Source: Spirochaetales bacterium (GTDB lineage Bacteria > Spirochaetota > Spirochaetia > ARS1246). From it: a stretch of DNA of 14,939 nucleotides. Location of the stretch: assembly GCA_016930115.1 (NCBI GenBank), contig JAFGHN010000300.1, forward strand, positions 1 through 14,939, in the 5' to 3' direction. The notes under the pieces are model-generated. The model had not been told where the DNA came from, searched no databases, and saw only the letters and a program-made list of their open reading frames with translations. Within the stretch, counting starts at the first letter, position 1, and every line of letters starts with the position of its first letter. The translations under genes and the position numbers were made by a program. Of the stretch, positions 1-6,913 are shown piece by piece.

Positions 1-1
1 A

Positions 2-670
2 CAAGGTCTCGCGGCATGGCTGTATTGCGGTTCAGGAGGTTATGCGCCGTTACAGGCCCCATTCGGCGGGCGAGAACGGCGTTTGTGCACCAATCCTATA
101 GCCATGGCGTTTCCGGCGGAAGGAGACGGCCCTATCCTGGGGGACTTCGCCACAAGCGTCGCGGCCGAAGGGAAGATCCGCGTGTATCGTGCCCGCGGCG
201 AAAGCCTCCCGGACGGCTGGATACTTGATAAGCATGGCCGCCCGAGCAATGATCCAAACGACTTCTACGACGGCGGTTCGGTACTTCCCATCGGCGGCCC
301 GGTCGCGCATAAAGGGTATACCCTTGCCTTCATGACCGACATCCTGGGCGGCATCCTTTCCAGGGGAGGGTTTGCAGGCAAACCGGCGACCAAGTTCAGC
401 AACACGACGCTGATACTTGCGCTTGACGTCGAGCGGTTCGTGCCTTTGGCCGACGCCGCGGCGGAAGCAACCCAGGCGGCCAACTATATGCTTGATACCC
501 CGCTGGCTGAGGGTTCTCACGGGATCATGTATCCCGGGCAAAAGGAGATTAAGAACCGCAAGGAACGCAGCGCGAAGGGAATTGAGATTGAGGCGGAGAC
601 CTGGAGCCAGGTCATGAGTCTCGTAAAAGAATTCAACCTGGAAGAGACGCTTGCGCCGTTGCCCGAATAG
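2..670 (+). CDS. Ldh_2-family malate/L-lactate (2-oxoacid) dehydrogenase, 3' part only
   Basis: The frame is open from base 2 to the stop at 668-670, so the gene starts before the window; 222 residues are visible of a family usually about 330-360 aa. Visible family landmarks are a GGRERRLCTNPIAMAFP stretch near the start, GWILDKHGRPSNDP, and LPIGGPVAHKGYTLAFMTDI, which match the nicotinamide-cofactor fold of the Ldh_2 (YlbC/ComC/AllD/YiaK) family rather than classic LDH/MDH. Members reduce or oxidise small 2-oxo/2-hydroxy acids such as malate, sulfolactate, diketogulonate or ureidoglycolate; the substrate cannot be read here because the N-terminal catalytic part is missing. The downstream enolase-like gene is 180 bp away on the same strand, so co-expression is plausible. 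TTG at 83 or ATG at 113 could be miscalled as the start; homology runs continuously upstream of both. Confidence 0.85.
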   Translation, partial: QGLAAWLYCGSGGYAPLQAPFGGRERRLCTNPIAMAFPAEGDGPILGDFATSVAAEGKIRVYRARGESLPDGWILDKHGRPSNDPNDFYDGGSVLPIGGPVAHKGYTLAFMTDILGGILSRGGFAGKPATKFSNTTLILALDVERFVPLADAAAEATQAANYMLDTPLAEGSHGIMYPGQKEIKNRKERSAKGIEIEAETWSQVMSLVKEFNLEETLAPLPE

Positions 671-850
671 CCGGCGATCAAACGACACGGTGAAGACCGG
701 AAAAAAGAGTAAGTAGACGCAGATCCGCCTTGCTTTTCATAACTCCTTTTCATATACTCCGCACCATCGAGTGTTTCTGATTTTGCCCGGATTAAGTTTT
801 GATAATACGCGAGATCTCTCTTAATTAATTTCACACAGGAGTACAGACAG
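671..850 (+). other. Intergenic region upstream of the enolase-like gene
   Basis: This 180-bp gap has no convincing ORF. AGGAG at 837-841 lies nine bases before the ATG at 851 and fixes that start. An AT-rich stretch at about 790-832 includes GATAAT and TTAATTAA and may hold the promoter, but no -35 hexamer at good spacing was found, so the promoter is not assigned. No terminator with a T-run was seen after the dehydrogenase gene. Confidence 0.5.
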
Positions 851-2155
851 ATGGCAAAAGGTTCAAGAATAACGGCGGTGACGGCCAGGGAAATTTTCTC
901 GCGCCGGGGTCACCCATCGATAGAAGCGACCGTGGTGACCGAGAACGGGGCCACAGGCGTCGCGGAGGCGACGGCCGGGCTTTCGGTAGGGGAGCATGAA
1001 GTACAGTTCGCCTACGACGGTGGAGAAAAATGGGGCGGGCGGGGAGTAATGAAAGCCGTCGGGTTCGTGACAGACCTGATAGGACCCGCTCTCATCGGTG
1101 TTGATGCATCCAGGCAATGGGAAGTGGACCGCGTACTGCTGGAGCTGGACGGAACACCAAACAAGGCCAAGCTGGGCGGCAACACAAGCGCCAGCGTATC
1201 CGCGGCGGCCCTCAAAGCCGGGGCGGCCAGTTTGGGTATTCCCCTCTACCAGCATATCGGTGGGGTCAACGCCTGCACATTGCCCGTGCCCGGCGTGGGG
1301 ATTCTCAACACCCTTGAGCGATACGGCGGTGAGCCGATTCATGGAGATAAACCCAGTTACGCCTTTATGGCCTACGGCTTCGATACCTTTTCAGACGCCT
1401 CCTACGCCTGCTGGCAGATACGCTCGGCGTACATGAAATTGATCGACAAAAGGTTCAACCTGAAGACGGTCCACGACGGCCGGATTATCATACCGGAAGG
1501 CGCGGTGAAACACGAGGAAGAAATCTGGAAGATTATGACCGAGGCCATCGAGAAGACGGGTTTCGTCGACAGGATAGGTATCCAGGTCGATGTTGCCGCG
1601 GGAACCTACTACAACAAGAAAAATGGCCTCTTCGAATATCTTTTCTCACCGGAACCCAAGACCCGCGAACAACTGATGGAATTGTACCGGAATATGGTCA
1701 AGAACTATCCGTTCATCGTCTTGGAGGACCCGATGCACGAAGACGACTACGAGGGGCACGCCGTGCTCACACGGGAACTGGGAATCCAGGTTGTCGGTGA
1801 CGACACCTTTACGACAAATATGGACCGGCTCAAGGAAGGGACGGCGATCGGCGCATGCAACTGTGTCTTGCTCAAGGTCAACCAGATAGGCAGCATCAGC
1901 CAGGCTTTCGATACCGTGAATTTCGCCTACAGCAAGGGTTACGGCGTGATGCCGTGCTCAAGCCGCGGCGAGGGTGCGGATATCGCCGATTACACGGTGG
2001 GACTGGGCACCGGGAACATCAGGGAGAGTGGCCTGGATCCGACGGCCAATCGCCTGCGGCAGATTGAGGCGGAGCTCGGAAGCCGGGCATATTTTCCGGG
2101 TAAGGCGGGCTTCAAGCTGGGCCCGGTTACGGCACCACAGAAAAGCGCCGGGTGA
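851..2155 (+). CDS. Divergent enolase-superfamily protein (non-canonical enolase paralogue)
   Basis: The 434-aa product has full enolase length and fold signatures: SRRGHPSIEA near residue 17, ELDGTPNKAKLGGNTSASVS at about 98-117, QVDVAAGTYY at 245-254, LEDPMHEDDYEGH at 291-303, VVGDDTFTTN at 314-323 and LLKVNQIGSIS at 340-350. By alignment from memory to yeast enolase, the three Mg2+ ligands are kept (D247, E292, D317), as are the flexible-loop serine (S45) and the base lysine K342 (K345 in yeast). Changed sites are E168 to A171, the GDEGG loop with E211 to HDGRI, the SHRSGE histidine to serine, and K396 to R391. It therefore probably does not perform the normal 2-phosphoglycerate/PEP reaction, although enolisation next to a carboxylate remains possible. 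It sits among sugar catabolism genes, not glycolytic ones. AGGAG at 837-841 supports the start. Confidence 0.85.
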   Translation: MAKGSRITAVTAREIFSRRGHPSIEATVVTENGATGVAEATAGLSVGEHEVQFAYDGGEKWGGRGVMKAVGFVTDLIGPALIGVDASRQWEVDRVLLELDGTPNKAKLGGNTSASVSAAALKAGAASLGIPLYQHIGGVNACTLPVPGVGILNTLERYGGEPIHGDKPSYAFMAYGFDTFSDASYACWQIRSAYMKLIDKRFNLKTVHDGRIIIPEGAVKHEEEIWKIMTEAIEKTGFVDRIGIQVDVAAGTYYNKKNGLFEYLFSPEPKTREQLMELYRNMVKNYPFIVLEDPMHEDDYEGHAVLTRELGIQVVGDDTFTTNMDRLKEGTAIGACNCVLLKVNQIGSISQAFDTVNFAYSKGYGVMPCSSRGEGADIADYTVGLGTGNIRESGLDPTANRLRQIEAELGSRAYFPGKAGFKLGPVTAPQKSAG

Positions 2156-2188
2156 AAAGCCGCGGTTGCCCCGGGGGGCGCCACGTTG

Positions 2189-2211
2189 CCGCCTGCGACA
2201 GAGGCAGGCGG
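2189..2211. repeat. Perfect 8-bp hairpin after the enolase-like gene
   Basis: CCGCCTGC at 2189-2196 pairs with GCAGGCGG at 2204-2211 around a 7-nt loop, about 35 bp after the enolase-like stop codon. No T-run follows on either strand, so it is not a standard intrinsic terminator. It could protect the mRNA 3' end or act with Rho; that role is a guess. Confidence 0.5.
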
Positions 2212-2250
2212 TAACACGCCGGCCGGGCTAGGAAGGTTGGACGCGATAAT

Positions 2251-2270
2251 TGTTATATAAACTTATAACA
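2251..2270. promoter_or_regulatory. Palindrome upstream of the cupin gene, candidate operator
   Basis: TGTTATA at 2251-2257 and TATAACA at 2264-2270 form perfect 7-bp inverted arms around TAAACT. The site is in an AT-rich patch unlike the GC-rich flanks, 40 bp before the cupin start, where a repressor or activator dimer would be expected. No good sigma70 promoter pair could be assigned around it. The binding protein is unknown. Confidence 0.4.
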
Positions 2271-2309
2271 GTTAAAGTAACTATCTAATTCTAACGTAAG
2301 GAGAGTCCA

Positions 2310-2633
2310 ATGCTAGTACGGAAACACCTGGACGTCGCAGCATCACAAGAGATGCCCGGGGTGATGAAGAGAGAAGTGATAAACGCCGATGACGGCGCCC
2401 CAAACTTCTGCATGAGGGTATTCGAACTTGAACCCGGCGCTTCAACGCCGTTTCACACTCACCCTTGGGAACACGAGGTTTACCTGTTGGGCGGGACCGG
2501 CGTAGCCGTCAGCGAGAAAGGAGAGACTCCGATCAGCCGCGACAGCGTGATATTCGTCCCTGTCGACGAGAAGCACTGCTTCAAGAACACCGGCAAGGAT
2601 ACCATGCGCTTCATTTGCGTGATCCCTTATTAG
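2310..2633 (+). CDS. Small single-domain cupin protein
   Basis: The 107-aa protein has both cupin motifs. Motif 1 is PGASTPFHTHPWEHEVYLLG, giving metal-ligand candidates H49, H51 and E56; motif 2 includes PVDEKHCFKN with H89 as the fourth ligand. There is no added domain or signal peptide, so it is a cytosolic metal-binding beta-barrel. Such cupins serve as sugar or sugar-acid isomerases, epimerases, lyases, dioxygenases or small-ligand sensors; sequence alone does not choose. AAGGAG at 2298-2303, six bases before the ATG, supports the start. It follows the enolase-like gene by 154 bp and may have its own promoter, given the palindrome in between. Its stop is one base from the stop of the opposite-strand dehydrogenase. 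Confidence 0.85.
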   Translation: MLVRKHLDVAASQEMPGVMKREVINADDGAPNFCMRVFELEPGASTPFHTHPWEHEVYLLGGTGVAVSEKGETPISRDSVIFVPVDEKHCFKNTGKDTMRFICVIPY

Positions 2634-2634
2634 C

Positions 2635-3720
2635 CTATTCGCCGTCCATCCTTAGCACGGTCTTAATAGATTCGAGGCTTCCTGCCATTCTCAGGGCCTC
2701 TTCAAAGTCTGACAGCGGATATTCGTGGGTCACGATTTCTTCAGCGGATATCCGCTTTCTCTCAAACAGATCAATCGCAATCGGATATGTATACGGCCCC
2801 AGGTGCGCGCCGCGCACGTCCAGCTCTTTTCTGTCGCCGATGATCGACCAGTCCAGCGTCGCTTCTGCACCGAAAACGCTGAACTCGACAAACCGCCCAA
2901 GTTTCCGGATCATCTGCATACCTTGCCTGACAGCGGCCGGATTGCCGGTAGCCTCGATATAAACGTCACAACCATAGCCGCTGGTCATGTCCTTGATGGC
3001 TTGCTGCGCGTCCTCTCTGCCCGGATTTATGCCGATGTCGGCGCCAAGTATCTTTGCGATCTCCAACCGCCGGTCATCCATATCAAGCACCACAAGCTTT
3101 CTTGGTGTTTTCAATTTTATGATTTCAACCATACCCAAGCCAAGCGGGCCGGCCCCGGCGAGCACAACAATATCGTCCAACTCTACATCCGCTCGTTGCA
3201 CCGTATGAATACTGCAAGACATGGGCTCGATCATCGCCGCCTCTTTAAATGTCAGCGATTCCGGAATCTTGTGAACGACCGATGTCGGCTGGAACTTCAT
3301 GTATTCCGCCATGGCACCCTCGGCGACTTCTTTCTGAAACCCGTAGATGTTGTGGACTTCGCACATCCAGTATTTTCCGCTTTTGCAGTAGCGGCATTTC
3401 CCGCAAGGAACGATCTGCTCGGCAATGACTCTATCACCGATTGAAACACCGAAATGCTCCGCCGCTCCTTCACCGAGTTCCACCACGTTACCAAAAAACT
3501 CGTGCCCGGGGACCACCGGGGCTTTCAACCAGGGACTTTCGCCTCCCCAGAACATCGCGGCGCCGTGTTCAGCCTTCATATCGGAGGCGCATATACCACA
3601 TGCCGCGACCTTTATCACTGCTTCATTCGGCCCTGCTTTCGGTCGAGGTATTTCTTCAACCCGGTAATCATGGGGTGCGTGCGTTATGACGGCTTTCATG
3701 GTTTCAGGCAACTTACCCAT
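2635..3720 (-). CDS. Zinc-dependent MDR dehydrogenase (threonine/polyol dehydrogenase-like), copy 1
   Basis: The 361-aa protein is a complete medium-chain dehydrogenase. Catalytic zinc ligands are C41 (in CGICASD), H73 (in PGHEFFG) and E165; structural zinc cysteines are C106, C109, C112 and C120. The Rossmann motif GAGPLG is at 189-194, and D213 at the end of the second strand favours NAD(H) over NADP(H). The family oxidises secondary alcohols such as polyols, sugar alcohols, threonine or sugar acids; the exact substrate is not readable. It is the last gene of the minus-strand operon, 46 bp after the TIM-barrel gene. AAGGAG lies nine bases upstream of the first ATG; the internal ATG at codon 8 has no ribosome site, so the longer form is preferred. 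It is a paralogue of the dehydrogenase at 6914-7981. Confidence 0.9.
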   Translation of the reverse strand: MGKLPETMKAVITHAPHDYRVEEIPRPKAGPNEAVIKVAACGICASDMKAEHGAAMFWGGESPWLKAPVVPGHEFFGNVVELGEGAAEHFGVSIGDRVIAEQIVPCGKCRYCKSGKYWMCEVHNIYGFQKEVAEGAMAEYMKFQPTSVVHKIPESLTFKEAAMIEPMSCSIHTVQRADVELDDIVVLAGAGPLGLGMVEIIKLKTPRKLVVLDMDDRRLEIAKILGADIGINPGREDAQQAIKDMTSGYGCDVYIEATGNPAAVRQGMQMIRKLGRFVEFSVFGAEATLDWSIIGDRKELDVRGAHLGPYTYPIAIDLFERKRISAEEIVTHEYPLSDFEEALRMAGSLESIKTVLRMDGE

Positions 3721-3766
3721 AACGTTTTACTCCTTCTTTTTCTGTTTATCCGTTTCTTCGCCCAGT

Positions 3767-4723
3767 TCATTCCCGCACCGGATTCTTTATCTCTCTTTCC
3801 CGCTCGCGCCAGTACTTTGCGGAATCGGCCACAAGCCTGTCAAGCGCAGCTTCATCAGGCTTGCCGTGCATCGCCGGATACGGGTCACCTCCCGGCCCGA
3901 GAGGCTCGGGGGTGGCAAAGCGCAAGCCGTCGGCGTAACCGATCAGATATAGCGCCATGAGTATGGCATCGATATCCATCGATCCGTCGCCCAACGCGCA
4001 CCTGTTTGAATCGGCCAGGTGAAGATTGATGAGCATCTCCCCCGCTTCAAGAATCGCCTCCGCGATGTTGCTTTCTTCGGTGTGCATGTGATACACGTCG
4101 CCGTTGATGTGCCGGACTCCCGGATGATCCACCCTGGCGATGTACTCTTTTACATCATCCACGGTATGGGCGAAAGATACTTCCGCTGAACGGACCGGCT
4201 CAACCGCAGCGCGGATACCCGCCTTCACGAAATCGTCGGCAACCAGACGCAGCGTTTCCACCGACCGGTCGATTTCGCTCGTATCATAAGCCACCGGCCG
4301 TCCCACCGCGCCGGGGACGACAAGGAGATAGGTCCCGCCGATGTCTGCGCACAGGTCTAACTGGCGACGGATGAAATCGATGGCATTCTGCCTGATTGTC
4401 CCGGAATTGCTCGACAGGTCATTCTCCGGGCCGAACATCCCGCAGACACCTGCGGCCTTCATTCCATGATCTTTCAACACCTTTTTTACATCGCTGCTTT
4501 TATATCCAAGATCATCACCATAGCGGTTACCATGGAGCTCAATCCACTCTATATCGTTTTTTTTCAGACGGCGAACCGACTTCTCCAAAGGCTCCATCCC
4601 AAAGCCCCAGTTGCTCCAGGAAAGCTTCAGTCTCTGTTCCTGTGTCGCCGGTTTGGATACAAGAAGTTTTCCAAAATCAGAAACAAGCTTTTCCCGCTTT
4701 TTTTCCCAATTTTGAGCGTTCAT
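3767..4723 (-). CDS. TIM-barrel sugar (phosphate) isomerase/epimerase, tagatose 3-epimerase-like
   Basis: The 318-aa product belongs to the xylose-isomerase-like TIM-barrel (AP endonuclease 2) superfamily. Likely metal ligands in beta-strand ends are E175 (AAVEPV), D209 (HINGDVYHMH), H235 (NLHLADSNR) and E273 (ATPEPLGPGG), the E-D-H-E set of D-tagatose/psicose 3-epimerases; LHLADSNR followed by LGDGSMD is a strong family marker. It likely epimerises or isomerises a ketose or keto-acid in the pathway feeding the transketolase. Start chosen at 4723: its ATG overlaps the TGA of the transketolase C gene as ATGA, with GAAGG seven bases before it. An in-frame ATG eight codons upstream (4747) lacks that support. 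The C-terminus is highly charged. Confidence 0.85.
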   Translation of the reverse strand: MNAQNWEKKREKLVSDFGKLLVSKPATQEQRLKLSWSNWGFGMEPLEKSVRRLKKNDIEWIELHGNRYGDDLGYKSSDVKKVLKDHGMKAAGVCGMFGPENDLSSNSGTIRQNAIDFIRRQLDLCADIGGTYLLVVPGAVGRPVAYDTSEIDRSVETLRLVADDFVKAGIRAAVEPVRSAEVSFAHTVDDVKEYIARVDHPGVRHINGDVYHMHTEESNIAEAILEAGEMLINLHLADSNRCALGDGSMDIDAILMALYLIGYADGLRFATPEPLGPGGDPYPAMHGKPDEAALDRLVADSAKYWREREREIKNPVRE

Positions 4724-5706
4724 TTCTTTGCCTTCTTTCCGATGCATTTTCTGACCGCGGAAGCCAGATCTGCTGCTCCAAGCTTGAAATGATCTTTCAG
4801 TTCATCTCTCTCCTTCGTAATTCTGCCCGACTGGCTGAACTCATCATCGACACCGACCATTACCATCGGCGTTGGGATATTCTCAGCCAGGACTCCCGCA
4901 ACACCTTCACCCAAACTCCCGATGATAACGCCATTCTCTGCCGTTACGATGGCGCCCGTCTCCTCGGCAGCCCGTATTATCGCTTCCTCGTCAAGAGGTT
5001 TTATCGTACTCATATTGATTATCCGTACGTCGATTCCCTCTTTTTCCAGTATCTCAACGGACCGTATCGCCTCGGTCAGCATATACCCCATGGTGATAAT
5101 CGTCACGTCCCTGCCCTCTTTGACGGTAACGGCTTTGCCTATGCTGAACGGATACTCATCGGTGAAGATCCTGAGCGGAGGCGGGCTTTGTCCGCTTTCA
5201 GTTCGCACGAAAACGGGTCCTACATATTCCAAAGCGGCAGCCACCAATTTCTCGGCTTCGGTTACGTCAGCAGGAGTCATAATCACCAGGTTCGGCATGC
5301 CTCTTGTTGCGGATATCCCTTCAACATAGTTGTGAGATATCCCCATCTCGCTCCACGCGCCTTCTCTGGCTATGATCTTCACGTTGAACCGGTCGACCAA
5401 AATGCTCTGTCTGATCTGGTTATGCGCCCGCGCTATGGTGGACATGACAAACCCGGACAACACCGGTATGAAACCCTCGGCCGCCAGACCGGCGGCGACC
5501 ACCGCGGCGTTGGCTTCAGCTATCCCGCATTCGACGATTCTCTCGGGAGCGTTTTTCAAAAACCACCCCAAACCCTGAGCACCCAGATCGGCGGTGACAA
5601 GAACAACTCTGTCGTTCTTCTCGGCTACTGCGATGACACCTTTGTCCAAACCCGTTCGCGAATCAACAGGGTCACCAATGCTGACATACTTGCTGAAATC
5701 ACCCAT
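4720..5706 (-). CDS. Transketolase, C-terminal subunit (split enzyme)
   Basis: The 328-aa protein covers the pyrimidine-binding and C-terminal domains of transketolase. The N-terminal half has VVLVTADLGAQG, then ECGIAEANAAVVAAGLAAEG, where E64 matches the glutamate that activates the thiamine diphosphate aminopyrimidine. EMGISHNYVEGISATRGMPN gives H125 and E129 of the substrate channel, followed by a transketolase_C domain from about 195 on. It should form an alpha2beta2-type enzyme with the adjacent N subunit and transfer or cleave two-carbon ketol units. Its start overlaps the N-subunit stop by 8 bp and GGAAG lies eight bases upstream; its stop overlaps the next gene as ATGA. Split enzymes of this kind occur in sulfosugar and apulose catabolism as well as in pentose metabolism, so the context points to a dedicated catabolic enzyme (inference). 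Confidence 0.92.
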   Translation of the reverse strand: MGDFSKYVSIGDPVDSRTGLDKGVIAVAEKNDRVVLVTADLGAQGLGWFLKNAPERIVECGIAEANAAVVAAGLAAEGFIPVLSGFVMSTIARAHNQIRQSILVDRFNVKIIAREGAWSEMGISHNYVEGISATRGMPNLVIMTPADVTEAEKLVAAALEYVGPVFVRTESGQSPPPLRIFTDEYPFSIGKAVTVKEGRDVTIITMGYMLTEAIRSVEILEKEGIDVRIINMSTIKPLDEEAIIRAAEETGAIVTAENGVIIGSLGEGVAGVLAENIPTPMVMVGVDDEFSQSGRITKERDELKDHFKLGAADLASAVRKCIGKKAKK

Positions 5707-6613
5707 ATTTTACTCTTCCTTCCTTTAGACCTTCGCTGATAACTTCTCCTCGCGAAAAATGCACATGAATATCTTCCCATTTGGAGATTCCATGCCCTTT
5801 TACGGTATGCGCTATGATGCACTTCGGCTTCCCATCGCCGTAAAGGTTGTTCGTCAGGCTTAACGTATCAACCACCTGCCTCAGATTGTGGCCGTCGATC
5901 TCCGTGACCCAAAAACCGAAAGATTTCCATTTATCGACAAAGGGTTCGATGGGCATGACATCGTTTGACGAACCCATGATGCAGTATTTGTTATAGTCAA
6001 TTATGGTTACCAGATTATCCAGCTTATATCTGGTGGCAAACATCGCTGCTTCCCACACCTGACCTTCGTGGCATTCTCCATCGCCGAGAATGCAGTATAC
6101 CCTGTAAGTTGGATTGTACTTGACTATCATTTGGGCCATATATTTTTTCGCATAGTCGGTAGGCCCCTCACCCAGGACACCGGTCTTCATTTTTTCCGCG
6201 AGCGCAAGTCCGGCGGCATAGGACAAACCTTGGCCGAGTGATCCTCCTGAAAACTCAAGACCGGGCGTGCACCACCGGTCGGCATGCCCTTGGAACGGTG
6301 AGCCGAAACGGTAGTAGGTATCAAGTGTCTCCTTCGGATACCACCCGATTTCCACCAGGGCGGCATATATAGCCTCGCAGCAATGCGCTTTGGAAAGCAC
6401 CAATCTGTCTCTTTCCGGCCAATCCGGATCATTAGGGTTTACTTTCATGTGGTGGAAATAGAGCGCCGTAATTAACTCAATTAACGACATAGTCCCGCCC
6501 ACGTGCCCCTGGGCGTGGACGTTTTGTGTTCCCTCAAAAATAGTAAAAACATTTCTGCGAACCACGTTCGCTTTTTCTTCGAGCTGCTTGATCAATTCTT
6601 CGCCGTTTATCAT
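5699..6613 (-). CDS. Transketolase, N-terminal (TPP-binding) subunit
   Basis: The 304-aa protein carries the thiamine diphosphate domain. GHVGGTMSLIELI is at about 36-48, LSKAHCCEAIYAAL holds a conserved channel histidine (H77), FSGGSLGQGLSYAAGLALA is near 121-139, and the TPP/Mg2+ motif runs from GDGE (177-180) to N208 in IIDYNK. TVKGHG follows near the C-terminus. The start is placed at 6613 because this ATG overlaps the zinc-ribbon stop as ATGA and AAGGAG lies eight bases upstream; an in-frame start 22 codons earlier would run through the zinc-ribbon gene and has no homology. The 8-bp overlap with the C subunit supports balanced, coupled translation of the two subunits. Confidence 0.92.
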   Translation of the reverse strand: MINGEELIKQLEEKANVVRRNVFTIFEGTQNVHAQGHVGGTMSLIELITALYFHHMKVNPNDPDWPERDRLVLSKAHCCEAIYAALVEIGWYPKETLDTYYRFGSPFQGHADRWCTPGLEFSGGSLGQGLSYAAGLALAEKMKTGVLGEGPTDYAKKYMAQMIVKYNPTYRVYCILGDGECHEGQVWEAAMFATRYKLDNLVTIIDYNKYCIMGSSNDVMPIEPFVDKWKSFGFWVTEIDGHNLRQVVDTLSLTNNLYGDGKPKCIIAHTVKGHGISKWEDIHVHFSRGEVISEGLKEGRVKYG

Positions 6614-6804
6614 CTGCCGTGCTCCTTTATTACGACTTCCACCGTATCGAGGGTGAGCGCGCTTCCACAGCTCGGGCATGTATTCTTGTACAGCGCAAGC
6701 ACACTTTCCTCGGACGGTATCGCCCTCATATAGAGCCGTCTCTTTATGTCCTCACCGGCATAGAGCAGCATCTTACATTTACCGCAAACGATCTTCTCGG
6801 TCAT
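6610..6804 (-). CDS. Small four-cysteine zinc-ribbon protein
   Basis: This 64-aa gene is easily missed. It has two CXXC knuckles, C7-GK-C10 and C43-PS-C46, 32 residues apart, as in small zinc ribbons or rubredoxin-like folds; the middle segment GEDIKRRLYMRAIP is basic. GGAG is six bases before the ATG, and its TGA overlaps the ATG of the transketolase N gene (ATGA), showing that it is translated in the operon. No enzymatic motif is visible. It may be a zinc-stabilised subunit, assembly factor or regulator of the split transketolase (inference from coupling alone). No known family name is assigned. Confidence 0.75.
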   Translation of the reverse strand: MTEKIVCGKCKMLLYAGEDIKRRLYMRAIPSEESVLALYKNTCPSCGSALTLDTVEVVIKEHGR

Positions 6805-6863
6805 TTCTCACTCCATTTGATTTTTATTCGATATGTGCCAAACGAGACTGCTTTCATACAAAG

Positions 6864-6881
6864 CCGGCCAAAACTGGCCGG
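6864..6881 (-). promoter_or_regulatory. Hairpin between dehydrogenase 2 and the zinc-ribbon gene
   Basis: CCGGCCA at 6864-6870 and TGGCCGG at 6875-6881 form a perfect 7-bp GC-rich stem with a 4-nt loop. On the transcribed strand it is followed by only three U residues, so it would be a weak or partial terminator. It lies in the 109-bp gap that divides the transport/dehydrogenase part of the operon from the transketolase part, and may lower read-through or mark an mRNA processing point. Confidence 0.45.
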
Positions 6882-6913
6882 TTGGTCGGCGATTCACGTC
6901 CGGGCCGCAGCCC

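Noticed and set aside
825..853. AATTTCACACAGGA before the enolase-like gene is identical to part of the E. coli lacZ leader.
   Set aside because: Only 14 bases match and they centre on a Shine-Dalgarno sequence. No lac operator or vector sequence surrounds it, so chance is more likely than contamination.
4396..5739. Long plus-strand open frame (447 codons) opposite the transketolase C and epimerase genes.
   Set aside because: It lies wholly antisense to well-supported coupled genes, has no family motif, and is explained by codon bias of the opposite strand. The same applies to plus-strand frames at 7385-8293, 2725-3444 and 10976-11833.
6614..6679. Upstream extension of the transketolase N subunit by 22 codons.
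   Set aside because: It would overlap most of the zinc-ribbon gene's 3' end, has no transketolase homology, and the ATGA-coupled ATG at 6613 has a proper ribosome site.
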